Notes under the pieces: generated by a model
The model's database searches: none
What the model was told of the DNA's origin: nothing
Seen by the model: only the letters and a program-made list of their open reading frames with translations
Made by a program: the position numbers and the translations under genes
Shown here: piece by piece, positions 28,670-38,411 of the stretch
How positions within the stretch are numbered: the first letter of the stretch is position 1
How the letters are laid out: every line of letters starts with the position of its first letter
NCBI RefSeq assembly: GCF_013459645.1
Contig: NZ_CP054861.1
Location: forward strand, 2,654,001-2,718,000
DNA length: 64,000 bases
Direction: 5' to 3'
Origin: Martelella sp. NC20
Lineage (GTDB): Bacteria > Pseudomonadota > Alphaproteobacteria > Rhizobiales > Rhizobiaceae

Positions 28670-29407
28670 GTGTCATCCCGCTCTTTCAAATTGCCAAAGC
28701 CTTTCCGTGCGGTCGTCATTGGCGGTACCGGCGGGATTGGCGGCGCCATTTCCGAGGCCTTTCTCGAGCTCGGGGCCGAGCTTGTCGCAACCGGCGCATC
28801 CGAGGCGGAAATCGGCGCTTCGGCGCTTTCCGGCCGCAACGGCGTCACGCTTGCCGTGCTGGATGTGACCGACGACGCAGCCGTGAAGGCTTTTGCCGCG
28901 CAGTATGATCGCGTCGATGCCCTGATCAATTGCGCCGGCATTCTGCGGCGCGACGAGGAATTCGATATCGAAGTGTTTCAGAAGGTGATCGACGTCAACC
29001 TCACCGGAGCGATGCGGTGCTGCACGGCGTTTCGGTCAGCCCTTGGCGCGGCCGGAGGCTCGATCGTCAATATCGCTTCCATGAATGCTTTCGCGGCCCT
29101 GCCGCGCCTTCCGGCCTATTGCGCTTCCAAGGGCGGGCTGGTGATGCTGACGCGGGCGCTCGCCCATGCCTGGGCCGGGGACGGCATCCGCGTCAACGCC
29201 GTGGCTCCGGGTTATATTGAAACCGCGATCAACGCCGAGGGGCGCAGGGACAGCGAACATTACAACCGCATCGCCGCCCGCACCGCCTTGAAGCGCTGGG
29301 GAAAGCCGGATGACGTTGCCGGAACGGTCGTCTATCTGTGCATGCCGGCGGCGGGTTATGTCACTGGTAGCGTCGCCATGGTCGATGGCGGCTTTCTGGC
29401 CGGGTGA
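28670..29407 (+). CDS. SDR family oxidoreductase
   Basis: 245-aa NAD(P)-dependent short-chain dehydrogenase. Cofactor loop GGTGGIGG, NCAG (NNAG variant), catalytic Ser in IVNIASMNA, YCASK, and C-terminal VTGSVAMVDGGFLAG. GTG 28670 lies 7 bases after AGGAAGG. Probably a sugar or sugar-acid dehydrogenase of the operon's pathway; substrate not readable. Confidence 0.87.
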   Translation: MSSRSFKLPKPFRAVVIGGTGGIGGAISEAFLELGAELVATGASEAEIGASALSGRNGVTLAVLDVTDDAAVKAFAAQYDRVDALINCAGILRRDEEFDIEVFQKVIDVNLTGAMRCCTAFRSALGAAGGSIVNIASMNAFAALPRLPAYCASKGGLVMLTRALAHAWAGDGIRVNAVAPGYIETAINAEGRRDSEHYNRIAARTALKRWGKPDDVAGTVVYLCMPAAGYVTGSVAMVDGGFLAG

Positions 29408-29416
29408 GGGGAACCG

Positions 29417-30286
29417 ATGAGCAGGACTGAAGAACATCGAGGACAACTGGCGGCGATGTCGCTGCCGGCACTCCTATTCACCATCGGCATGATCGCCTTT
29501 CCGGTGGTCTATACGGTCTGGCTGAGCTTCCAGAGCTTTTCGTCCACGGGGCAGGTGCGCGGCTACGGCGCCGTCAATTACGTCCGCATGGTGGGTGACG
29601 ACCAGTTCTGGAATGGCATCTGGGTCACCTTCTATCTCTATTTTCTGTCGCTTGCCCTGCAGCTCTTGCTCGGCACGGGGCTGGCGCTGCTTCTGTTCCG
29701 CGCCAAGCGGCTTCCCGGCATCATCCGCTCGCTGTTCATCTCGCCCTTCATGATCCCGCCCGTGGTGGCCGGCATGATGTGGCTGGTGATCCTCGATCCC
29801 TCGCTCGGCGCTGCCAACTATATCCTGACATCGCTCGGCCTGCCGCCTTCGGCCTGGCTTGCCTCGCCCATGTTCGTGGTGCCGACGCTGGCGATGATCG
29901 ATACCTGGCAGTGGACGCCCTATGTCGCGCTGATCGTGCTCGGCGGGCTGCAATCGCTGCCGCCCTCGGTCTACGAGGCCGCCGAGATCGACGGCGCGCC
30001 GCGCGGAAAGGTGTTCTGGCGGATCACGCTGCCGCTGCTGCTGCCGACGCTGGTGACCGCCATGGTGCTGCGCTCGGTCGACCTGCTGCGCTTCTTCGAC
30101 CTGATCTACATCACCACCCAGGGCGGCCCCTCCGACCGGTCGATGACGCTCAACATCTACGGTTTCCGCGCCGGTTTCGAGTTCTTCCAGCTTGGTTATG
30201 CCAGCGCGCTGATGATCACGCTCTCGGCGGTCGTCTTCGGGGCGGTGATTGTCCTCAACCGGCTGCGCGCCGCGGTGGAGTGGTAA
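29417..30286 (+). CDS. Carbohydrate ABC transporter permease (MalF type)
   Basis: 289-aa permease with six membrane segments and the EAA loop YEAAEIDGAPRGKVFWRITLPLLLP. N-terminus opens with MSRTEEHRGQLAAMSLPALLFTIGMIAFPVVYTVWLSF. It begins 9 bases after the SDR stop and is followed directly by the MalG-type partner. Confidence 0.92.
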   Translation: MSRTEEHRGQLAAMSLPALLFTIGMIAFPVVYTVWLSFQSFSSTGQVRGYGAVNYVRMVGDDQFWNGIWVTFYLYFLSLALQLLLGTGLALLLFRAKRLPGIIRSLFISPFMIPPVVAGMMWLVILDPSLGAANYILTSLGLPPSAWLASPMFVVPTLAMIDTWQWTPYVALIVLGGLQSLPPSVYEAAEIDGAPRGKVFWRITLPLLLPTLVTAMVLRSVDLLRFFDLIYITTQGGPSDRSMTLNIYGFRAGFEFFQLGYASALMITLSAVVFGAVIVLNRLRAAVEW

Positions 30287-30287
30287 G

Positions 30288-31115
30288 ATGAGTAACAGAC
30301 CTTCCGATTCTCGCTGGCTCGACGGCGTCAATATCGTGCTTCTGGTGCTTGCCGGCATGATCGTCATGACGCCGACGGCGTGGATGATCCTGTCCTCCTT
30401 CAAGCACTCTTACGAGGTCACGGCCTATCCGCCGACGCTGTTCTTCGAGCCGACGCTCGAAAACTACAAGACCCTCAACAGCACGGTGCCGTTCGTGCGC
30501 TACACCATCAATTCGCTGGTGGTGACGATCGGCTCGACCACGCTCGGCCTGCTGCTCGGCGCGCCGGCGGCCTTTGTCGCCTCGTGGACGCGGATCACCT
30601 GGCCGGCGGTGGTCACGCTGATGGCGCGCATGGCGCCGGGAACGCTGTTCCTGCTGCCCTGGTATGTGATGTTCCGCCAGGTCGACATGATCGGCAGCTA
30701 TTGGGCGCTGATCCTGACCCATGCCGTGATCACCATGCCGGTGGTGATCTGGGTGCTGCTGCCCTATTTCGACGGCATTCCGCGCTCGGTATTCGAGGCC
30801 GCCCAGGTCGATGGCTGCTCGCCGGCGCGCATCTTCCGGCGCATCGCCCTGCCGCTGGTGTCCTCCGGGCTTGCGGTGTCGGCGATCCTCGCCTTCATCT
30901 TCTCCTGGAATTTCTTCCTGTTCGCGCTGGTGCTCAGCAATTCCAGGACCAAGACGCTGATTGCCGCCTCCTTCAATTTCATAGGCGAGGGCTCGACCAA
31001 TTGGGGCGGGCTGATGGCTGCGGCGACGATTATCGCGCTGCCGCCGCTGATCCTCGCGGCTGTCGTCCAGCGCTGGCTGATTTCGGGCCTGACGCTTGGT
31101 GCGGTGAAAGGATGA
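30288..31115 (+). CDS. Carbohydrate ABC transporter permease (MalG type)
   Basis: 275-aa permease; EAA loop FEAAQVDGCSPARIFRRIALPLVSSGLAV and C-terminus QRWLISGLTLGAVKG. ATG 30288 is 1 base after the previous stop and gives the usual N-terminus; an upstream in-frame ATG lies inside the preceding gene. Pairs with the 29417 permease and the 32125 ATPase. Confidence 0.92.
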   Translation: MSNRPSDSRWLDGVNIVLLVLAGMIVMTPTAWMILSSFKHSYEVTAYPPTLFFEPTLENYKTLNSTVPFVRYTINSLVVTIGSTTLGLLLGAPAAFVASWTRITWPAVVTLMARMAPGTLFLLPWYVMFRQVDMIGSYWALILTHAVITMPVVIWVLLPYFDGIPRSVFEAAQVDGCSPARIFRRIALPLVSSGLAVSAILAFIFSWNFFLFALVLSNSRTKTLIAASFNFIGEGSTNWGGLMAAATIIALPPLILAAVVQRWLISGLTLGAVKG

Positions 31116-31117
31116 CC

Positions 31118-32124
31118 ATGACCATTTCCAACGAAGCTCCCGCCATGCGCGCCGCCGATTTTCAGGGCGGCGACCGGATCGCGATCGCCACCGTCCCACG
31201 TCCTGTTCCGGCTGACGGCGAGGCGCTGGTGAAGATCGCCCGCACGGCGCTGTGCGGTTCCGATTTCAAGCTGTGGCACAATGGCGCGCAGCATATCGCC
31301 GGCCACGAGATCGCCGGCTATGTGGACCAGCCCGGCCACCCGCTTCACGGGCGGCTCTGCGCCGTCTACATTCCGCTTCATTGCGGGCAGTGCGCGCCCT
31401 GCCTCGCCGGCCATACCCAAAGCTGCGTGACCGTTTCCTCGCTGATCGGCTGGAACCGCGATGGCGGCTATGCCGAATATGTCACTGTCCCCGACAACTG
31501 CCTGCTGCCGGTGCCCGATGATATCGACGCCGATCTCGCGCCGCTGCTGCTCGACACGATCGGTACGTCCGCCCATGCGTTGCGGGATGCCGCCCGCCAT
31601 CTCGCCGCCGAACATCCGAAAGTGCTGGTGACCGGCGCAGGCCCCGTCGGGCTTGGCGTGGTGCTCGCCGCCCAGGCGCTCGGCTACACCAATGTGCATG
31701 TCTCCGAGCCCAATCCGGAACGAGCAAGGCTTGCGGAGGAATTCGGCGCCATCCTCGTTCCGGTCGGGAGCAAAGACCATCGTTTCGATCTGATCGTTGA
31801 ATGCTCGGGCAACCATGCGGCGCGCAATCTCGCTATCGAACTGGTCCTGCCCAAGGGCGTGATCGTGCTTGTCGGCGAGAACGCCGCACCGTGGACGATC
31901 ACCGAGGACAAGGTGTTTCGCCGCAAGGATTTCGTGATGCTGCGCACCTTCTATTTCCCCAAGGGCGATTTCGACGCCAATGTCGAGCTGCTGCGCGCCA
32001 ACCGGGAAAAATACGCCGGCTTCGTCGATGACGCCTTTCCGCTCGATGCGCTGCCGGAAAAATTCGCGCATTTCGCTGAAGGCCGCTCGATCAAACCTGT
32101 CCTGTCATTCGGGGAGCAAAGCTG

Positions 32125-32125
<1 letters not shown>
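31118..32125 (+). CDS. Zinc-type alcohol dehydrogenase (MDR family)
   Basis: 335-aa medium-chain dehydrogenase. The catalytic Zn region is [24 protein letters not shown], the structural-zinc cysteine cluster is [15 protein letters not shown], and the NAD Rossmann motif is [13 protein letters not shown] 31118 has GAAAGG 7 bases upstream; ATG 31112 overlaps the permease stop. The frame is open far upstream but that portion is out-of-frame shadow of the permease. Likely oxidises a sugar or polyol hydroxyl, like threonine/sorbitol dehydrogenase relatives. Confidence 0.88.
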
Positions 32126-33206
<1,081 letters not shown>

Positions 33207-33210
<4 letters not shown>

Positions 33211-34664
33211 CGATTTCCCTCAAAGACCCGACCCTTCTGACCGCCGATGCCTATGTCGACGGCGAATGGATAGCAGCGACCGATGCCGCCGGCATCGATG
33301 TCACCAATCCCGCCGATGGCAGCCTTGTCGGCCGCGTACCGTCGCTCGATGCCGATGTGATCGAACGCGCGATTGCGGCGGCCGCCAGGGCCAGGGCCGA
33401 TTGGGCGGCATTGCCGGCCAAGGCCCGCAGCGTGAAGCTGCGCAAATGGTTTGATCTGATCGTCGAGAATGCCGACGATCTGGCCGCGATCCTGACAGCT
33501 GAGCAGGGCAAGCCGCTGGTCGAAGCCAAGGGCGAGATCCTTGCCAATGCCGCCTATCTCGAATGGTTCGCCGAGGAAGCCAAGCGGATCTATGGCGACG
33601 TCATTCCCTCGCCGTCGCCCGATCGCCGGGTGATCGTCGTCAAGCAGCCGATCGGGGTTTGCGCGGCGATCACGCCGTGGAATTTCCCCAATGGCATGAT
33701 CACGCGCAAGGCCGGTCCGGCGCTGGCCACCGGTTGCCCGATCATCGTCAAGCCGGCCTCGCAGACGCCGCTTTCGGCGCTTTCGCTCGCGGTTCTGGCC
33801 GAGCGCGCGGGCATACCGGCGGGCATCTTCCAGGTGGTCACCGGCAAGGCCAGCATGATCGGTGAAATCTTCTGCAAATCCGAAACCATTGCCAAGATCA
33901 GCTTCACCGGCTCGACCGAGGTCGGCCGCTGGCTGATCCGCGAAAGCGCGCATGACATCAAGCGGCTGTCGCTGGAGCTTGGCGGCAATGCGCCGTTCAT
34001 CGTGTTCGAGGACGCCGATCTCGATGCCGCGGTCGAAGGCGCGATGATCGCCAAATTCCGCAATTCCGGCCAGACCTGTGTCTGCGCCAACCGCATTTAC
34101 GTGCATGAAAGCATCGTCGATGAATTCGCCCGCAGGCTGGCGAAGGCGACCGATGCGCTGGTGGTCGGCAACGGCGCTCACCCCGGCGTCGAACAGGGGC
34201 CGCTGATCGACGAGGCGGCCGTCGCCAAGGTCGAGGAGCATCTGGCGGATGCGCTGGCGCTCGGCGCGACGCTCATCACCGGCGGCGGGCGGCATGAGCT
34301 CGGCCGCACATGGTTCAGGCCGACGGTGATTTCCGGCGTCAGCCCGAAGGCGAAGGTGTCGCGCGAGGAAACCTTCGCCCCGCTCGCCCCGGTCATTCCC
34401 TTCGCCGACGAGGCGGAAGCGATCCGGCTGGCCAATGACAGCGAATTCGGCCTTGCCGCCTATTTCTACAGTCGCGATCTCGCCCGCGTCTTCCGGGTCG
34501 GAGAGGCGCTGGAGGCCGGCATGGTCGGCATCAATACCGGGCTGATCGCCAACGAGGCGGCCCCCTTCGGCGGCGTCAAGCAATCCGGCCTTGGCCGCGA
34601 AGGCTCGAAATACGGGATCGAGGAGTATGTGGAGATCAAATATCTCTGCATAGCCGGCCTGTGA
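33207..34664 (+). CDS. NAD(P)-dependent aldehyde dehydrogenase (GabD/SSADH-like)
   Basis: 485-aa aldehyde dehydrogenase. NAD-binding and catalytic motifs: [39 protein letters not shown], catalytic Glu in [12 protein letters not shown], catalytic Cys in [11 protein letters not shown]. The closest family by pattern is succinate-semialdehyde dehydrogenase; sulfolactaldehyde dehydrogenases also fall here. It overlaps the ATPase stop by 4 bases and the kinase start by 4 bases, so it is tightly coupled to the PfkB kinase and aldolase and probably oxidises the aldehyde they release. Confidence 0.9.
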
Positions 34665-35587
34665 CTGCGCTTCCCGAGGGCTGGACGCGGCGCGATCCGA
34701 CGGTGATCTGCCTCGGGCTGACGGCCTATGATCATATCTGGAACGTCGAGTCCATCCCCGAGGGCGCTGGCAAGTGGCGCGCCACCGATTTCGTCTCCAC
34801 GGGCGGCGGCATGGCCGCAACGGCGGCCGTCGCGGTGGCCAAGCTCGGCGGCCGGGCCCGGTTCTGGGGCCGCGCCGGCGACGATGCGGCGGGCCATGCC
34901 ATGCGCGACGAACTTTCGGCGGCGGGTGTCGATGTCGGCGGGCTGAAGCTTTTTGAGGGCGCGCAATCCTCCGTCTCCGGCGTCATCGTAGATGCGGCGG
35001 GCGAGCGGCTGATCGTCAATTTCCGGGGCGGCGGCCTGCCGGTTGCGCCCGACTGGCTACCGCTTGGCGATATCGCAAATGCGGGCGCGGTACTGGCTGA
35101 TCCGCGCTGGCCGGAGGCTGTTGAGGCGGTGTTTGCCGCAGCCCGCAAGCTCGGCGTGCCGACGGTGCTCGACGCCGATGTGGCAGAAGCCAGCGTTTTC
35201 GAGAGGCTGTTGCCGCTCACCGATCACGTGATCTTTTCCGAGCAGGCGCTCGCCGCCTTCGCGGGTGCGGATCGACCGCTTGAAAAGGCGGCGTCATACG
35301 GCTCAGCCATTACAGCGGTCACCAGGGGCGGTGAGGGGATCGACTGGCTGGAAGATGGCAAGCCGCATCACTATCCGGCCTTTCCCGTCGCCGTGGTCGA
35401 TACCACGGGCGCGGGCGATGTCTTCCACGGCGCCTGGGCCATGGCGGTTGCCGCCGGCGCCGATGCCACTGCGGCCGCGGGTTTTGCTTCCGCCGCCGCC
35501 GGACTGAAATGCACCCGCCCGACGGGTCGGCGCGGAATTCCCGATTTCAACGAGACTGTCAGATTATGGAGAGAGAGAAGAACATGA
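34661..35587 (+). CDS. PfkB-family sugar kinase, resembling sulfofructose kinase YihV
   Basis: 308-aa ribokinase-fold kinase. The catalytic Asp lies in DTTGAGDVFHGAW, with GGGMAATAAVA as substrate-side loop. Aligning from memory with E. coli YihV gives similarity along most of its length without gaps in the first 150 residues (constant offset of 11). K38, N120 and R149 match K27, N109 and R138, which I recall as the sulfonate-binding residues. The C-terminal LKCTRPTGRRGIPD also matches. GTG start overlaps the ALDH stop (GTGA). Specificity for a sulfosugar phosphate pathway is a hypothesis; another ketose is possible. Confidence 0.85.
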   Translation: MTALPEGWTRRDPTVICLGLTAYDHIWNVESIPEGAGKWRATDFVSTGGGMAATAAVAVAKLGGRARFWGRAGDDAAGHAMRDELSAAGVDVGGLKLFEGAQSSVSGVIVDAAGERLIVNFRGGGLPVAPDWLPLGDIANAGAVLADPRWPEAVEAVFAAARKLGVPTVLDADVAEASVFERLLPLTDHVIFSEQALAAFAGADRPLEKAASYGSAITAVTRGGEGIDWLEDGKPHHYPAFPVAVVDTTGAGDVFHGAWAMAVAAGADATAAAGFASAAAGLKCTRPTGRRGIPDFNETVRLWRERRT

Positions 35588-36621
35588 CGAGCATCGGAAA
35601 GCAGAGAGGGCTGCAGCGCCTTGCCGACGAAAACGGCCACTTCACGATGGTCGCGCTGGATCAGCGCCCGCCGCTGGCGCAATCGATCGCCAAGGCACGC
35701 GGGATCGAGGTCGAGGCCGTCGCCTATGCCGACATGGTGGCCGCCAAGCGCCTGCTGGTGCGGGCGCTGTCGGGGGAGGCCTCGTCGATGCTGTTCGACC
35801 CGAACTATGCCGTTCCGGCCGCAATCGACGCGCTGCCGGCCCATACCGGGCTGATCGTCACGCTGGAGGAACATCGTTTCCAGGAAACCCCCGGCGGCCG
35901 CAAGTCGCGCTCGATCGACAACTGGACGGTGGAGAAGATCCGCCGCATGGGCGGCGATGCGGTCAAGGTGCTGGCCTGGTATCGTCCCGACGCTTCGCCG
36001 GAGGTGCTCGCCCATCAGCAGGACTATGTCCGCACTGTCGGCGCCGAATGCGCGCGCCACGATATTCCCTATGTGCTGGAATTGCTCGTCTATCCCTTCC
36101 CCGACAGCGCCAAACATACAACCGCCTATGTCGAAAGCGCCGACAAGAGCGCCGATCTGGTGATCGACAGCGTCCGCGAATTCGCCAAGCCTGAATACGG
36201 CGTCGACCTGTTCAAGCTGGAAACGCCGCTGCCGGCCGCAAGCCTGCCGCCGCTGGATGGCAGCGCCGCCTCGAAAGAGGCCGCCGCTGCGTTCGAAACC
36301 CTCGGCAGCATCTGTGCCGATGCCGGCATTCCGTGGGTGCTGCTTTCGGGCGGGGCCGCGCCGGAAATGTTCGAACGTGTTCTGTCCTATTCCTATGCCG
36401 CCGGCGCGCAGGGCTTTCTGGCGGGGCGCACGATCTGGCTCGAGGCGATCCAGCAGCATTTCCCGGACGAGGCAGGGGTGCTGAAGGCGCTGGAGGGCAA
36501 TGGGCTCGACATCCTGCATCGCTTGGGCGACCTCACCCGAAAAGAGGCGCTGCCGTTCAAGCCGCGCTACCGCTTCGACGATATCGGGCGGGAGGGCGCG
36601 TTTACCTGCGCTTACGCTTAA
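35584..36621 (+). CDS. Class I aldolase, LacD/YihT-like
   Basis: 345-aa TIM-barrel aldolase of the DeoC/LacD group: N-terminal GHFTMVALDQRPPL, VKVLAWYRPDA, catalytic Schiff-base lysine K211 in DLFKLETPLP, and phosphate-site LLSGGAAPEMF / GFLAGRTIW. Longer than YihT (about 290 aa) and close to LacD in length. ATG 35584 follows GAGAGAGAAG; ATG 35566 is an alternative. It presumably cleaves the ketose 1-phosphate or bisphosphate made by the upstream kinase into dihydroxyacetone phosphate and an aldehyde for the ALDH. Confidence 0.85.
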   Translation: MTSIGKQRGLQRLADENGHFTMVALDQRPPLAQSIAKARGIEVEAVAYADMVAAKRLLVRALSGEASSMLFDPNYAVPAAIDALPAHTGLIVTLEEHRFQETPGGRKSRSIDNWTVEKIRRMGGDAVKVLAWYRPDASPEVLAHQQDYVRTVGAECARHDIPYVLELLVYPFPDSAKHTTAYVESADKSADLVIDSVREFAKPEYGVDLFKLETPLPAASLPPLDGSAASKEAAAAFETLGSICADAGIPWVLLSGGAAPEMFERVLSYSYAAGAQGFLAGRTIWLEAIQQHFPDEAGVLKALEGNGLDILHRLGDLTRKEALPFKPRYRFDDIGREGAFTCAYA

Positions 36622-36624
36622 GCC

Positions 36625-37770
36625 ATGAGGGCCTTTCGCGTCGCCCGTATCGAAGCCTTTGCCTGCCGGGCGCCGATCGCCCGGCCGGTGGCGACGTCGT
36701 TCGGCGTCATGCATAACCGGCCGGCCGTCTTCGTCCGTATCGAGGACGCGGACGGCGCCTTCGGTTTCGGCGAGGCGTTTGCCAACTGGCCCGCCGCCGG
36801 CGCCGAGCATCGCGTCAACCTGCTGATCGACGATATCGCCGATCTGGTGCTGGCGCGCGACTGGGAAAGCCCGGAAGCGATGTTCTACGAGCTTACCCGC
36901 GCGACCCGGATCCGCGCCCTGCAATGCGGCGAGCCCGGACCTTTCGCACAGGTGGTGGCCGCTCTCGATATCGCCGCCTGGGACCTTGTGGCGCGGCGCG
37001 AGGGGCTGCCGGTGGCGCGCGCTCTCTCGTCGCAGGCAGAGCTTGCCGTTCCCGCCTATGCCAGCGGCATCCATATCGATGCCGCCGCCGATGTGGTCGC
37101 GGCCGCGAGAAAAACAGGGTTTTCGGCCTTCAAGGTCAAGGTCGGCTTTGATGACGCGGCCGATCCCGCAAAATTGGTTCGCCTCGCAGAGACGCTGCGC
37201 GCCGATGATACGCTGTTTGCCGATGCCAATCAGGCCTGGGATGTCGAAGCCGCCGAGCGGTTTCTGGACGCGGTTTCGGAGGCGGACCTTGGCTGGATCG
37301 AGGAACCGATCCCGGCCTACGCGGCGGCAGATGACTGGAAGAGACTTGCCCGCAGGCCCGTTCCGCTTGCCGCCGGCGAGAATATCGCCGGTTTCGATGC
37401 GTTCGACGCTGCGCTCGACCACGGGGCGCTGACCTTCTACCAGCCCGATGTCGCCAAATGGGGCGGCCTGACGGGCTGTCTGGCGGTCGCCCGCAAGGCG
37501 CTTGAAAGAGGACGGGTCTATTGCCCGCATTTTCTCGGCGGCGGTATCGGGCTTGCAGCCTCCGCCAGCGTTCTCGCCGCAGCCGGCGGTCCGGGTCTGC
37601 TGGAGGTCGATGTCAATCCGAACCCGCTGCGCGATGCTTTCGGGGCTATCGGAGACAGGATCGAACATGGTCTGTGGCGCATTGATGAAATACCGGGTCT
37701 CGGGATCACGTCACTGCCCGGCGAGATAGGCGCCTGCATCACCCATCGCCGCGAAGTCAGGCGCGGATAG
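36625..37770 (+). CDS. Mandelate racemase/muconate lactonizing enzyme family protein
   Basis: 381-aa enolase-superfamily member. N-terminal capping domain, then barrel motifs: FKVKVGF (KxK catalytic lysines), FADANQAW, WIEEPI and AGENI (three Mg ligands D/E/E), YQPDVAKWGG, and PHFLGGGIG with the late His, then LEVDVNPNPL. All metal ligands are intact. Possible roles are sugar-acid dehydratase or lactone cycloisomerase. It starts 3 bases after the aldolase stop; last gene of the operon. Confidence 0.87.
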   Translation: MRAFRVARIEAFACRAPIARPVATSFGVMHNRPAVFVRIEDADGAFGFGEAFANWPAAGAEHRVNLLIDDIADLVLARDWESPEAMFYELTRATRIRALQCGEPGPFAQVVAALDIAAWDLVARREGLPVARALSSQAELAVPAYASGIHIDAAADVVAAARKTGFSAFKVKVGFDDAADPAKLVRLAETLRADDTLFADANQAWDVEAAERFLDAVSEADLGWIEEPIPAYAAADDWKRLARRPVPLAAGENIAGFDAFDAALDHGALTFYQPDVAKWGGLTGCLAVARKALERGRVYCPHFLGGGIGLAASASVLAAAGGPGLLEVDVNPNPLRDAFGAIGDRIEHGLWRIDEIPGLGITSLPGEIGACITHRREVRRG

Positions 37771-37835
37771 TCGACCGCTCGGCTTTCGCCGCTGCCGTTG
37801 GTCGGACCGGGCGGATGCCCGCGATCGGAGCGGTT

Positions 37836-38228
37836 TCAGTTGCTCAGCCGCACCAGTGCCGCCAGCACATCCGAGCGGCGCAGCAGGCCCACCAGCCGGT
37901 CGCCGTCGACCACGGGAAAGATACGGTGCGGGTGTTCGAGAAAGGCTTCCGCGGCCGTCATCAGGTCGGCGCTTGCCGGCAGGGTTACGACTTCGGTGGA
38001 CATGTACTCGCCAACCGTGCCTTTCCATTCCTGATAATAGCCCGCCTGAAGGGTCGGGCGGAAACAATCCTTCTGGGTCAGTATGCCGCAAAGCACGCCG
38101 GCGTCGTCGATGACCGGCGCGCCGGCGGCGCGGCTTTCCAGCATCAGCGCCACCGCGCGCCGGATCGCCATCTCCGGCGTCACCGTCAGCGTATCGGTGC
38201 GGGTGATGCTCTCGATCGTGTCGCTCAC
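37836..38228 (-). CDS. Two-CBS-domain protein translationally coupled to nqrM
   Basis: 130-aa cytosolic protein of two CBS motifs: about 1-60 (LTVTPEMAIRRAVALMLESRAAGAPVIDDAGVLCGILTQKD) and about 70-130 (VVTLPASADLMTAAEAFLEHPHRIFPVVDGDRLVGLLRRSDVL). CBS pairs bind adenine nucleotides and act as energy or ionic-strength sensors. GTG 38228 overlaps the nqrM stop (GTGA) and follows GGGAGGACGC. Its place as the last gene of an Nqr operon suggests it regulates Nqr by energy charge; that is inference. Confidence 0.85.
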   Translation of the reverse strand: MSDTIESITRTDTLTVTPEMAIRRAVALMLESRAAGAPVIDDAGVLCGILTQKDCFRPTLQAGYYQEWKGTVGEYMSTEVVTLPASADLMTAAEAFLEHPHRIFPVVDGDRLVGLLRRSDVLAALVRLSN

Positions 38229-38392
38229 GCGTCCTCCCTCCCGCGTTTGTGCGGGCAACCCTCGCAGGCGACGTCCTTGAGGCAGGCCATGCCACCGCAC
38301 GAGCCCTTGAGCGGCCCGCGCCCGAGCATCAGTCCAAGTCCTAGACCGGCTGCCACCAGTGCGAAAATTCCGATTGCCAGAACGATTTCCAT
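38225..38392 (-). CDS. nqrM: (Na+)-NQR maturation protein NqrM
   Basis: 55-aa small membrane protein. One N-terminal membrane segment, MEIVLAIGIFALVAAGLGLG, then a Cys-rich tail with LKGSCGGMACLKDVACEGCPHK. The GSCGG motif and the place after apbE are hallmarks of NqrM, which is needed to load iron into the NqrD/NqrE centre. Too short for ordinary gene callers; ATG 38392 follows GAGGAGACGACG. Stop overlaps the CBS gene start. Confidence 0.87.
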   Translation of the reverse strand: MEIVLAIGIFALVAAGLGLGLMLGRGPLKGSCGGMACLKDVACEGCPHKRGREDA

Positions 38393-38411
38393 CGTCGTCT
38401 CCTCGCCCCTC

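Noticed and set aside
30380..31117. N-terminal extension of the zinc alcohol dehydrogenase by about 245 codons
   Set aside because: This stretch overlaps the permease in another frame and is not protein-like; ATG 31118 has a ribosome site and gives the family N-terminus.
35371..37668. A 765-codon open frame on the minus strand opposite the aldolase and enolase-like genes
   Set aside because: It is a high-GC antisense shadow; the plus-strand genes have complete family motifs, ribosome sites and coupled starts, and the antisense translation resembles nothing.
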